DNA from: a virus | Virus record (IMG/VR): IMGVR_UViG_3300043536_000055 | Span: 1 to 39,660 of that record | DNA: 39,660 nucleotides | Direction: 5' to 3' (one strand) | Part shown: positions 14,442 through 21,771 of the stretch, piece by piece | Layout of the letters: each line of letters opens with the position of its first letter | Numbering within the stretch: position 1 is the first letter of the stretch | Program-made: the position numbers and the translations under genes | The notes under the pieces: model-generated | What the model was told of the DNA's origin: nothing | The model's input: only the letters and a program-made list of their open reading frames with translations | Databases searched by the model: none

Positions 14442-14969
14442 ACCCGAAAAAGGCTTTCCGTAAATTCGGCGATGCCTGCATGAACGCGCCAGAAGGCGCG
14501 AGCCTAACGATTGGTTTGACTTGGATCGAAGCGAAAGGCTGGCGCGTGATGATGAGCATCCACACATCCGTCCTGATGGTTGGGGCGAAGGACGCGCGGG
14601 GCCTCGCTGATGTCTACGACAAGCAGCATCGGTCGCCGGAATATCTCGGCAAGACGACGGGGCTTGAATGGGTCGCGCCCATGTTGCGCGAGCTAGCTGA
14701 CGAAGCCGATCAGAAAAACCGTGATCGAGTAATGCCGCCCGAAATGCTTGAACACGTTTCGGCTGCCAATACCATGAAGGCTTAGGATGTCCGATCAAAC
14801 AACACCGACCGTCGTCTGCGTCGCCCAGCAGCTCGCCTCCGGCTGGGAATGCGAACGCTGCGGGCTCGCCTGGGATGAAGGCGACAAGGCGCCGGCGTCT
14901 TCTATCCCGATCAGCCGATCGAGGTTCACATCATCGACGGCAATGCCAGAGAGGCGCGCAGCGCATGAG
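14362..14969. repeat. Direct duplication of the 98-aa gene's 3' end (14362-14442 and 14889-14969)
   Basis: The 81-base end of the 98-aa gene, including its GCATGA junction, recurs 527 bases downstream with one mismatch. The left edge is exactly the 10 bases GCGCCGGCGT, which also ends the first 37 codons of the zinc-ribbon gene. This points to a recombination at short homology that joined the zinc-ribbon start to the copied 98-aa tail. Confidence 0.93.
14438..14785 (+). CDS. Phage protein of unknown function (115 aa)
   Basis: The protein has KKAFRKFGDACMNAPEGA, LTIGLTWIEAKGWRVMMS and DVYDKQHRSPEYLG segments, a mixed alpha/beta fold without recognisable motifs. The ATGA overlap with the 98-aa gene fixes its start at 14438. 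It is the last gene before the recombined segment. Confidence 0.65.
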   Translation: MNPKKAFRKFGDACMNAPEGASLTIGLTWIEAKGWRVMMSIHTSVLMVGAKDARGLADVYDKQHRSPEYLGKTTGLEWVAPMLRELADEADQKNRDRVMPPEMLEHVSAANTMKA

Positions 14970-14981
14970 CCGAGCAGATGA
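14787..14981 (+). pseudogene. Chimeric/truncated copy of the 15191 zinc-ribbon gene
   Basis: The first 37 codons match the 15191 gene (CVAQQLASGWECERCGLAW). From codon 38 the frame enters the duplicated 98-aa tail out of its own frame (SSIPISRSRFTSSTAMPERR), giving a 64-residue chimera. It keeps a start 1 base after the previous stop and overlaps the following gene by 17 bases. It may still produce a small CxxC protein, but the second half is not the original coding frame. I read it as a relic of recombination. Confidence 0.6.
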
Positions 14982-15299
14982 CGATCGCACATTGCTTGAA
15001 AACCTTTCTGAGCGAGAAGCCAAGATCGCCGACACCGCGACCCGACTAGCTTTTTACCGCGCCGGCGATTGGCTGAGTCAGAAACAGGAGAAGTCAGAGC
15101 AGTTCCCTGGCGCAGATTATGGTGCTGCCAAGGCTCGCGCTGCCGCCTATCAGAATGCCGCGCAAGAGATCTACGGATGGGCAATCGCGTATGAGTGAAG
15201 AGAAACCTGCCGTCGTCTGCGTCGCCCAACAGCTCTCAACGGGCTGGGAATGCGAACGCTGCGGGCTGGCCTGGGATGAAGGCGACAAGGCGCCGGCGT
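14810..15299. repeat. Direct duplication of the zinc-ribbon N-terminal segment (14810-14898 and 15211-15299)
   Basis: 89 bases encoding VVCVAQQL...GWECERCGLAWDEGDKAPA are found twice at roughly 93% identity, ending in GCGCCGGCGT both times. After this point the first copy continues in the duplicated 98-aa tail and the second in the normal gene. The pair records the same event as the 14362/14889 duplication. Confidence 0.92.
14965..15198 (+). CDS. Helical phage protein (77 aa), unknown function
   Basis: MSRADDDRTLLENLSEREAK and FYRAGDWLSQKQEK give a helical soluble protein. Its start ATGAGC is the duplicated end of the 98-aa gene, so the recombination seems to have preserved a working start. 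It overlaps the zinc-ribbon gene at 15191 by 8 bases. Confidence 0.6.
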   Translation: MSRADDDRTLLENLSEREAKIADTATRLAFYRAGDWLSQKQEKSEQFPGADYGAAKARAAAYQNAAQEIYGWAIAYE

Positions 15300-15544
15300 G
15301 CCTGCCGATGACGTTCGCGCGTATGCGCGACGCCGCATTATCAGAAGCCGAGCGCATCGAGTCTTCGCAAGACGCCCTGGTGATGAACACACTGACATCG
15401 CCGCCGCTCCGCACCTATCGCTATCAGCCGCAGCTCAAACGGGCACAGGAACTGCGCGCTTGCGCCAAGCTGATCGATCGCGTCGTTGCCGATCGCGACA
15501 TCCTCGATCGCCTCAAGGGCCGCAAGACGGAGAAAGCCGCATGA
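15191..15544 (+). CDS. Small zinc-ribbon phage protein (117 aa)
   Basis: The N-terminus has VVCVAQQLSTGWECERCGLAW, a CxxC with an upstream Cys, suggesting a small metal-binding head. The rest is helical (FARMRDAALSEAERIE, KRAQELRACAKLIDRV). A diverged duplicate of its first 37 codons is at 14787. The start is fixed by an 8-base overlap with the 77-aa gene, and its stop shares ATGA with the next gene. Role unknown. Confidence 0.7.
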   Translation: MSEEKPAVVCVAQQLSTGWECERCGLAWDEGDKAPACLPMTFARMRDAALSEAERIESSQDALVMNTLTSPPLRTYRYQPQLKRAQELRACAKLIDRVVADRDILDRLKGRKTEKAA

Positions 15545-15624
15545 AGGGCAAATCAAGGCGCTGCAAGCACAAACGTCGTGTCAGGCGATTGCGAAAGAGA
15601 CTGCGGAAGAATTCAAACGCATGA
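15541..15624 (+). CDS. Very basic 27-residue peptide
   Basis: MKGKSRRCKHKRRVRRLRKR then LRKNSNA has 16 Lys/Arg of 27. It is bordered by an ATGA overlap at the start and another at the end, the same junction form as proven-looking neighbours, which is the main evidence for translation. It would bind nucleic acid or the ribosome non-specifically. It could alternatively be a non-functional linker. Confidence 0.45.
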   Translation: MKGKSRRCKHKRRVRRLRKRLRKNSNA

Positions 15625-16001
15625 GACTCACACGCGCCAAGATCTATGCGCTGCTTGCCGACAATCTCGACGGCCTGACGGCGATCGAGATCGCCAAGGC
15701 GCTCGGCGCCAAACGCTGCACGGTCGCGGCAGCGCTCAATAAAGCGGTCGATTGCGGCCGCATCATCCGCAAATCGCCGCCGGCGACGATGATCCCATAT
15801 CGCTATAGGCTGAAACCGCCAGCGGTAGCCAAAGACACCGAAGCCCGCAAGCAATATCCATTGCCGTCTGACTATCAGCCGGTCGTGCTGCCGCCGTCCT
15901 TGTACGATGCAGCCGAGCGGCAGGGATACGACATGCGCTGGTATGCGAAATCACGGCTCATTCCATCGGCAAATTTGATGATGATCGGTGACAAATCATG
16001 A
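15621..16001 (+). CDS. Winged-helix DNA-binding protein (126 aa)
   Basis: Residues 1-55 have the order helix, helix-turn-helix, wing (RAKIYALLADNLDGLTAIEI, AKALGAKRCTVAAALNKAVD, CGRIIRKSPP), typical of small winged-helix proteins. The C-terminal part has VVLPPSLYDAAERQGYDMRW, a different short domain. The ATG at 15621 overlaps the basic-peptide stop, and the stop overlaps the primase start. It is placed as a replication-linked regulator. Confidence 0.72.
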   Translation: MRLTRAKIYALLADNLDGLTAIEIAKALGAKRCTVAAALNKAVDCGRIIRKSPPATMIPYRYRLKPPAVAKDTEARKQYPLPSDYQPVVLPPSLYDAAERQGYDMRWYAKSRLIPSANLMMIGDKS

Positions 16002-17071
16002 TCTCCGAAGCCGCCCTTGCCGATCTGAAAGCCCGCAATCCCTGCGATCAGGTCGCCGGCAAGTGGGTGACGTTGCGAAAGCACGGCAAGAAGCTGATCG
16101 GACCATGTCCAATCTGCTCGACGAATCGCACCTCGAGGAAAGCAACCAAGTTTGAATGCGATGCTGACGGTTTCGCGTGCGCAGGATGCAATCAGGGCGG
16201 AGACGTCATTAAATTGGTGCAGCTCGTCGAGCAGATCGACTTCAAGGCGGCGATCGACTGGCTCGGCGGCGCGCAAGAGATCGATCCGGTCACCGCCGCA
16301 GCGCGCGAGCAGGAACGTGCGGCCGCACGGCAAAAAACCGAACAGGCCAACAATCAATTCCGCGAACGCGAACGCGGGACCATCTATGAGATCTGGAAGC
16401 GCGCGGCCGACATGCCGATCGCGCCGGTCGAGGAGTACCTGCGCCTGAGGGGCCTGCAGCTCCCGCCAGGCTGCCGCCTGCGCTGTATTCCCGACATGCC
16501 CTACTATGCCAGCGGCTCACGCGACGCGGCCGTAGTGCACCGCGGACCGGCCATGCTGGCGCCGATCGTTGACGCTGAAGGCAAGTTCCGCGCGCTGCAC
16601 ACCACCTGGCTCGATCTTTCCCGACCGAACGGCAAGGCGCTGATCAAGGATCCGGAGACCGGCGACGCATTGCCGGCGAAAAAGGTCCGCGGCTCGAAGG
16701 CCGGCAATCGCATCGAGCTCGTGGCCGTCAAGGATCCTGTGCAGCTCTTCATTGGCGAAGGAATCGAGACCGTGCTGTCGGTTTGGCTGGCGCTCGAGCG
16801 CGCCGGCCGGGATCTCACGCGCACCGCATTCTGGTCGGCGGTTGATCTCGGGAACATGGGCGGACGGGCGGCTGAGACAGTGCCGCATCCAAGCCTCAAG
16901 ACTGCAGGCGGCCGCGTGCAGCGCGTGCCCGGGCCTGCCCCGGATCCGGACTCGAGCGCGATCGCCATTCCCGAAAGCGTGACCGATCTAGTGCTCCTTG
17001 GCGACGGCGACAGCGATCGCTTCACTACGCAATGCGCGTTAGCCCGCGCCAGCGCCCGAATGGCAGCGTGA
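15998..17071 (+). CDS. Primase with CHC2 zinc finger and Toprim domain (ends at UGA)
   Basis: This 357-residue protein has a CHC2 zinc finger at about residues 36-65 (CPIC...CAGC), a linker, and a Toprim-type domain from about 245 (LFIGEGIETVLSV, then DLVLLGDGDSDRF with the DxD metal site). This is the primase half of phage P4/D5 systems and makes RNA primers for phage replication. The frame ends in ...ARASARMAA then UGA at 17069-17071. The missing last Toprim strand (RVAWAPDGADFNDL) follows in the same frame in the next gene. ATG at 15998 overlaps the previous stop. The family is certain; whether the stop is real in vivo is open. Confidence 0.93.
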   Translation: MISEAALADLKARNPCDQVAGKWVTLRKHGKKLIGPCPICSTNRTSRKATKFECDADGFACAGCNQGGDVIKLVQLVEQIDFKAAIDWLGGAQEIDPVTAAAREQERAAARQKTEQANNQFRERERGTIYEIWKRAADMPIAPVEEYLRLRGLQLPPGCRLRCIPDMPYYASGSRDAAVVHRGPAMLAPIVDAEGKFRALHTTWLDLSRPNGKALIKDPETGDALPAKKVRGSKAGNRIELVAVKDPVQLFIGEGIETVLSVWLALERAGRDLTRTAFWSAVDLGNMGGRAAETVPHPSLKTAGGRVQRVPGPAPDPDSSAIAIPESVTDLVLLGDGDSDRFTTQCALARASARMAA

Positions 17072-17086
17072 AGGGACGGCGGACCT

Positions 17087-18985
17087 GTGCCCCTCAGAGC
17101 CATTCGCGTCGCTTGGGCACCTGACGGCGCCGACTTCAACGACCTGGTGCGCGTACCAGGCGGTCTCGAACGTGCCGCTGCCATCATCGATGCCGCGGCG
17201 CCGGTCGAGCCTCCGGAGATCCCGCGCGCGGAGCGCGCCGCGAAAAAACCGGCGCGCCGCCAGGCGCGCACCGCTCGATCTTCCTCCTTTTCCGATGAGA
17301 GCAAAAACCCTCCCGCGGTGGCCGCGCCTTTTGTCGCGCCTGTTGGCGCAGAAGCGCTACGAAATAATAGTCAACCCTCCCAAATGGGAGGGTTTTCGAA
17401 AAGCAGTTCTGTCAGAAAGGACAGCGAAGGCGACCGGGACGAAGAGGATCCGGCCGAACTCAATCTGCGGTGTGCCCGCCGGCCGCTCACTGATCTCGGT
17501 AATGCCGAGCGCTTCGTCGAGCGCTACCGCGGCAAGTTCATGTGGTGTTCGGTCATCGGTTGGCTGGCGTGGGACGGCAAACGCTGGTCTCGCGACGGCG
17601 CCGGCAGTTTAGCGGAGGCTGCCGTGCATCGCACGATCCGCGCTATACAGGATGAGGCCGCCGCGATCGCCGAAAGCGATGACGATTTTGAAGTGAAACC
17701 GGCGACCAAAGCCAAGGAAGCCTGGATGTGGTCGGATGCGATCCGCCAATGGGGGCGCGATAGCGAGAGCGCTGGAAAATTGAACTGCATTGCCCGCGAC
17801 AACCGCGAGCGACCAGGCTTGGCTGCGCCATATTTGACCATCCCAGTGCAAGCTCTCGATGCCGACCCGATGCGCATTAACGTGCTCAACGGGACGCTTA
17901 CGGTGCGACGAAATAACGGCGATGGCGATTGCATTGAATTCGGCCCGCACCGCGCGTCCGATCTGATCACCAAGATTTGCCCTGTCGAATACAACCCTGA
18001 CGCTGATTGCCCGCTCTATGACCGTTTTCTCAGCGAAGTGCAGCAAGACGCCATAATGCGTCGGTTTCTCCATCAGTGGGGCGGCATGTCGCTCACCGGC
18101 GAGATCGGCGAGCACAAGATGTGTTTTTGGTGGGGCAAGGGCCGCAACGGTAAATCCACTTTGCTCGAGGCTTGGGCGTTCGTCGCCGGCGGTTATGCCG
18201 GCAATACGCAGATCGAGACTTTCCTCGATCATGGCAGATCACAGAGCGGCGGACAGGCGACGCCTCAGCTGGCCAAGCTTCCTGGCGTGCGCATGCTGCG
18301 CACCTCGGAGCCTGACAAGGGCGCGAAGCTTGCGGAGGCGTTGATTAAGGCGGTCACCGGCGGCGACATGATCGACGCGCGCCATCTCAATCGCGAGTTC
18401 TTTTCCTTCGTGCCGCAGTTCAAGCTCACGATGTTCGGCAACTACCAACCGAAGATCATCGGCACGGATGATGGCATCTGGGCACGAGTCCGAATTGTGC
18501 CATGGATTGTCAAAATCCCGCAGGAACAGCGCGACCAGCTCCTACTTGAAAAGCTGAAGCGAGAAGGTTCCGGCATCTTCAATCGTCTCCTTGATGGTTT
18601 GCGGGATTGGGTCGAGAACGGTCTAATTTGGCCGGAGACGGTTACTGCAGCGACTGAAAAATATCGTGAGGATTCTGATCCGCTCGGCCGCTTTCTTGGC
18701 GTCTGCGTTTGCGCGGCTCCTGGCAAGCGTGTCCAATCGAGCGAGATGCACAAGCTGTTCAATGCCTGGGCGAAAGCGTCCGGCGCAACTGGCGCGCGCG
18801 AGTGGACCGCGACTGGACTCGGCCGCGCGCTCGCGGAGCGAGGCTACGTCTCGAAGCAATCAAACGTGATGTGGTGGCTCGACGTGGAACTGATCAAATC
18901 GGTGAATGACTTCGTCGACCACGATGGCAAACCGCTTCATTTGGCCGAGGCTGAGGACATGGCACACGATCAGGTTTTTGAATGA
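17087..18985 (+). CDS. P4/D5-type replicative helicase-primase (in frame with upstream primase)
   Basis: This 632-residue protein begins with the tail of the Toprim fold (RAIRVAWAPDGADFNDLV), then a linker of low complexity, a D5_N-like region (about 130-250: CSVIGWLAWDGKRW) and a superfamily 3-type helicase with Walker A GKGRNGKST (about 350-358), and FGNYQPKI downstream. P4-family helicases unwind phage DNA at the origin. GTG at 17087 has AAGGGA 10 bases upstream and allows reinitiation after the UGA 15 bases before. Because the frame is the same, a single readthrough product would be about 995 residues long. Confidence 0.93.
   Translation: MPLRAIRVAWAPDGADFNDLVRVPGGLERAAAIIDAAAPVEPPEIPRAERAAKKPARRQARTARSSSFSDESKNPPAVAAPFVAPVGAEALRNNSQPSQMGGFSKSSSVRKDSEGDRDEEDPAELNLRCARRPLTDLGNAERFVERYRGKFMWCSVIGWLAWDGKRWSRDGAGSLAEAAVHRTIRAIQDEAAAIAESDDDFEVKPATKAKEAWMWSDAIRQWGRDSESAGKLNCIARDNRERPGLAAPYLTIPVQALDADPMRINVLNGTLTVRRNNGDGDCIEFGPHRASDLITKICPVEYNPDADCPLYDRFLSEVQQDAIMRRFLHQWGGMSLTGEIGEHKMCFWWGKGRNGKSTLLEAWAFVAGGYAGNTQIETFLDHGRSQSGGQATPQLAKLPGVRMLRTSEPDKGAKLAEALIKAVTGGDMIDARHLNREFFSFVPQFKLTMFGNYQPKIIGTDDGIWARVRIVPWIVKIPQEQRDQLLLEKLKREGSGIFNRLLDGLRDWVENGLIWPETVTAATEKYREDSDPLGRFLGVCVCAAPGKRVQSSEMHKLFNAWAKASGATGAREWTATGLGRALAERGYVSKQSNVMWWLDVELIKSVNDFVDHDGKPLHLAEAEDMAHDQVFE
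17373..17394. repeat. Perfect inverted repeat AACCCTCCCA/TGGGAGGGTT inside the helicase gene
   Basis: 10-bp arms at 17373-17382 and 17385-17394 with 2 bases between, followed by TT. It has the same motif as the array after the gene (18985-19239) but lies in a low-complexity linker of the coding sequence. It can fold as a hairpin or bind the same factor. Confidence 0.85.
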
Positions 18986-19239
18986 ACGCTCCCAACCCTC
19001 CCATAATTGAGCAAATAGGCACTCCATAACCCGTTGAAATTGTTGGCGATGGGAGCGTTGCGTTTTTGGGAGGGTTTGTGCGTATGACGACTCAGGTAGC
19101 GCGCGCGCACATATGCGCGCACGAGAAATCAAGAGGACTAAACTATCCCAACTGTCCCATTTGTATCGTGAAGTTCTTTTGTTTCAAGTGCTTAAGTGTT
19201 GGGAGAGTTGGCTTGGGAGCGTTTCTGTTTGGGAGAGTT
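18985..19239. repeat. TGGGANNGTT iteron-like array, candidate replication origin
   Basis: Nine copies of TGGGANNGTT surround a 261-base gap without a recognisable gene. Two are inverted and overlapping at 18985-18994 and 18994-19003, two direct at 19050-19059 and 19067-19076, two inverted and overlapping at 19141-19150 and 19150-19159, and three direct at 19200-19209, 19214-19223 and 19230-19239. GCGCGC arms (19100-19120) surround ACATAT. The array lies just after the helicase gene, the usual place for an origin that the helicase opens; the last copy overlaps the ribosome binding site region of the next gene, so control of that gene is an alternative. Confidence 0.6.
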
Positions 19240-19246
19240 TGCAAAG

Positions 19247-19969
19247 ATGGCTGCTAAAATGACCTCAGAGGTTATTCGATCCGCTCTTCGCTCGATTTTG
19301 GAGGTCGAGCCAGATCTCTGTGAGCACGGTTACCGCGGCGGCTTCAAAGCGAATTCGCGAGTGCATCCGCCTCTCGAGCAATTTGAGGCATCGCGTGCCG
19401 AATTGCTTGCCGGCGGCCACGAGCATCAGTTTCAGGCGGCAATTTCCTATCTCGATCTAGTTCCGCCATCGCGCGTGAAAAGGATCAAGCAGCGCAATAG
19501 TTACAATTTGAAGCATCTAGCGGAGAGTTGGTCGCGGAGTTCAAATAATCCAAACCGAGATACGGCTTATGTTAGCAATGGCGTTTTCATCCTGGCGGCG
19601 CTCTACCGTGGATTTCTCGTTGAGCCGATTTCACACTCGCTGAATGCGATGGTCGGCAAATCCGGCATTGCCTTTGATTGGCCTCTGCCGGAGTTGGTCG
19701 GATTGCCGCATGGTCCGCAAATCTATTTCATCACGGCGGGCGATGGATTGGTGAAGATCGGCTTCAGCATCGATGTCGAAAAACGCATTCGTTCGTTGGC
19801 AACCGGATCGTCTGCAGAACTGCAGATCCTGCTCACCATTAACGGCACGCGCTCCGACGAGAAAGCGCTGCATCAATCCTTTAAGGCCGACCGCGTCCGG
19901 CGCGAATGGTTTCGGCTTTCGCCTGCAATCCAGGCCTTCATCGCCAAGCACAAGACCGACCCGCCCTAA
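19247..19969 (+). CDS. T5orf172/GIY-YIG-like domain protein
   Basis: The N-terminal part (about 1-130) has PPSRVKRIKQRNSYNLKHLAES, a segment found in phage DNA-metabolism proteins, and a C-terminal T5orf172 domain (about 155-235: IYFITAGDGLVKIGFSIDVE, EKALHQSFKADRVRREWFRL). This fold is related to GIY-YIG nucleases, though its activity is rarely shown. Start 19247 is preceded by GGGAGAG, part of an iteron. The product may process or repair DNA during replication. Confidence 0.75.
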   Translation: MAAKMTSEVIRSALRSILEVEPDLCEHGYRGGFKANSRVHPPLEQFEASRAELLAGGHEHQFQAAISYLDLVPPSRVKRIKQRNSYNLKHLAESWSRSSNNPNRDTAYVSNGVFILAALYRGFLVEPISHSLNAMVGKSGIAFDWPLPELVGLPHGPQIYFITAGDGLVKIGFSIDVEKRIRSLATGSSAELQILLTINGTRSDEKALHQSFKADRVRREWFRLSPAIQAFIAKHKTDPP

Positions 19970-19978
19970 AGCGAAGTC

Positions 19979-19995
19979 GGTGGCAACTTGCCACC
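19979..19995. promoter_or_regulatory. Inverted repeat GGTGGCAA C TTGCCACC
   Basis: 8-bp perfect arms around one base, 57 bases before the next start and just after a stop. The size suits a dimer binding site; AACTTGCC recurs right after it. It may control the 345-residue gene at 20053 or be its autoregulatory site. Confidence 0.35.
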
Positions 19996-20052
19996 AACTT
20001 GCCGATGCGTGGGCGTTCGTCCGAAAAGCGAAGACCAAGAAGGAAACGGCGA

Positions 20053-21090
20053 ATGAGCGAAGCAAAGAAACCAGCAGCGATGGTGGAGATCCATCCGGGT
20101 TCGCCTGAGTGGCAGGCTTGGCTCAAGCATCATCGTGGCACCAAGACCGAGACGCGCATGCTGCTCTGCCTCGGCGGCAAGACCAAAACGGGTGAGATCA
20201 TTCCGCCGCGGCCATGGCTCGCCCGTGCGAAATTTCCGCCTGATGCTCCTAAACCTGAAAACGTGCGGCGAAGCGTTGTGAAAATCTCGCCTGCCTCAAA
20301 GCCGGTTGAGCGAGCGTCGGTTCCGGAGGGCAAGATTGATGAGGTTGCCGCGCGCTTGGACGCTGCGGCGGCGCGCAACGCCTCTGACGCCGATCAGAGA
20401 CGCAAACGCAACAAACAAATACGCCATGCCGAGAAGACGCTGGACAAGGCGCTCGCCGACGTCGTCGAACGCCGTGTGCCTTACGTCAACGGCCGCGATG
20501 ATCTTGGCGTGCATTACGTTCCTGATCCGCATTCCGCCAACGGCGAAGTCCGCGCCAAAATAGTCAATCTGCGTGATGACCCGGTCGGACAGATGGCGCA
20601 GCGTGGCCAACTCGGCGACGCAGCGCAAACGATGTCGCGCTTGCGGGCCGCGCGTCTCTGGCAAGGTTTTTACGAACGCGCGGAGATCGGTTACGCCAGC
20701 GGCATCGATCCCACGGCGCCTGTGATCGATTGTGGTCACCTGCCGATGCAAGACACTGATGCGCGGCTGGCGGCGCAGGACAGGCTCAATCAGATCCGCC
20801 AGGCACTTGGCATCGTCGGCGATCGGATTGTTACCTGGGTGCTCGGTGATAAATATAGCCTCGGCAAGGTGCTGGTGCTACTGGGCCGCGTCGGTCGCAT
20901 CGAGCAGAAGGCGCTTGGCTCTCGTTTCCGCGAATGTCTCGATACGATCGCCGTTGAGCTCGGCATCAGCGCCGAAGCCAAAGGCGCTCGCGGACCGCAG
21001 CGTCGGCGTGACGTATTCGACGAAGCGGCGCGCTATGCCTGGAGCCCGCAGCTGCATCGCGCCATACTTGCGGCAAAATCGCGGCCTTGA
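20053..21090 (+). CDS. Phage protein, possible late regulator (345 aa; weak DUF6456-like C-terminus)
   Basis: The N-terminal half is basic and Pro-rich (IIPPRPWLARAKFPPDAPKP). The C-terminal half (SRLRAARLWQGFYERAEIG, DTDARLAAQDRLNQIRQALG, DRIVTWVLGDKYSLGKVLVL) resembles DUF6456-type helical domains, seen in alphaproteobacterial regulators and phages; the match is by eye and weak. The gene lies just upstream of the packaging genes, the position of Q-type or other late regulators. ATG 20053 follows GGAAACGGCGA. Confidence 0.6.
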   Translation: MSEAKKPAAMVEIHPGSPEWQAWLKHHRGTKTETRMLLCLGGKTKTGEIIPPRPWLARAKFPPDAPKPENVRRSVVKISPASKPVERASVPEGKIDEVAARLDAAAARNASDADQRRKRNKQIRHAEKTLDKALADVVERRVPYVNGRDDLGVHYVPDPHSANGEVRAKIVNLRDDPVGQMAQRGQLGDAAQTMSRLRAARLWQGFYERAEIGYASGIDPTAPVIDCGHLPMQDTDARLAAQDRLNQIRQALGIVGDRIVTWVLGDKYSLGKVLVLLGRVGRIEQKALGSRFRECLDTIAVELGISAEAKGARGPQRRRDVFDEAARYAWSPQLHRAILAAKSRP

Positions 21091-21145
21091 CATGGGGTAC
21101 CCATCAAGGGCAGTAAATCACCACACCGACTTTTGCGATTCGGAC

Positions 21146-21174
21146 GCGCCTCGGAAGAACCACTTCCGGGGCGC
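21146..21174 (+). terminator. Stem-loop between early and late genes
   Basis: GCGCCTCGGAAG (21146-21157) and CTTCCGGGGCGC (21163-21174) pair with one mismatch around AACCA. There is no T tract after it, so it is not a clear terminator; it may still separate the early from the late transcript or mark RNA processing. Confidence 0.4.
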
Positions 21175-21178
21175 AGTG

Positions 21179-21208
21179 TTGTCAAATCCCACGAATTCAG
21201 GCTAGAAT
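21179..21208 (+). promoter_or_regulatory. Probable late promoter
   Basis: TTGTCA (21179-21184) and TAGAAT (21203-21208) with 18 bases between form a good sigma-70-type promoter. It is 33 bases before the AAGGAGG ribosome binding site of the HIRAN gene and follows the stem-loop. It would be the main late promoter if the upstream regulator does not act by antitermination. Confidence 0.55.
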
Positions 21209-21240
21209 CCGCCGGTTCCCCCGTCACAAGGAGGCGGCAA

Positions 21241-21771
21241 GTGGGGTTGTGGCGTTGGCTCTTCGGTCTTGCCCGTAACCGCGGCGTGGTCGTCGGCGAC
21301 GGGCGCTTTGACCTTCGCATTGTCGGAACCGCGTTCCACCAAGCCACGTTGGATCGATTGGGCGGCCGCCGCAGCAGCGACGGCTTTCATCGTCGCTGCG
21401 CGGCGCTGCTGGCGCGCGATCCGAACAATGCGCACGATCGTCGCGCGGTCGCTGTGATCATTCACGGTGAGCCGGTCGGGCATCTCGACCGCGAACAAGC
21501 ACGCGATTTCCTCGTTGCTCTCGAGCATGCCGGCTTTGCCGACGCGGCGTGCGAAGCTGAGATCGTCGGCGGATGGCTGCGCAATGCAGATGATTGGGGC
21601 TACGTCGGCGTTCGCCTCAACGCCTGCCTGCCCTTCAAGCTCATAGCCGCAGATCGATATGAAAAAACGCAGCCAAAAAGCGCGCGGCAAAAAGACCATC
21701 AAGCCAAGGGCGAAGCGTCGCGCCAAGCCGCGCCGATCCGATCAAGCCAGCAACGTATTGGCCGAGGCTGA
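21241..21771 (+). CDS. HIRAN-domain protein
   Basis: GTG start at 21241 with an excellent AAGGAGG 6 bases upstream. Residues about 20-140 form a HIRAN domain (FDLRIVGTAFHQATLD, ARDPNNAHDRRAVAVII, GEPVGHLDREQARDFL), a DNA-end or modified-DNA binding fold from HLTF/Rad5-type proteins. The C-terminus is basic (QPKSARQKDHQAKGEASRQA). Its last 113 bases overlap the small terminase gene in another frame, so the two are likely linked. It may recognise DNA ends during packaging; inferred. Confidence 0.82.
   Translation: MGLWRWLFGLARNRGVVVGDGRFDLRIVGTAFHQATLDRLGGRRSSDGFHRRCAALLARDPNNAHDRRAVAVIIHGEPVGHLDREQARDFLVALEHAGFADAACEAEIVGGWLRNADDWGYVGVRLNACLPFKLIAADRYEKTQPKSARQKDHQAKGEASRQAAPIRSSQQRIGRG

Noticed and set aside
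17172-17612. A second frame across the helicase N-terminus
   Set aside because: It has no domain; the helicase frame continues the Toprim fold and carries all motifs.
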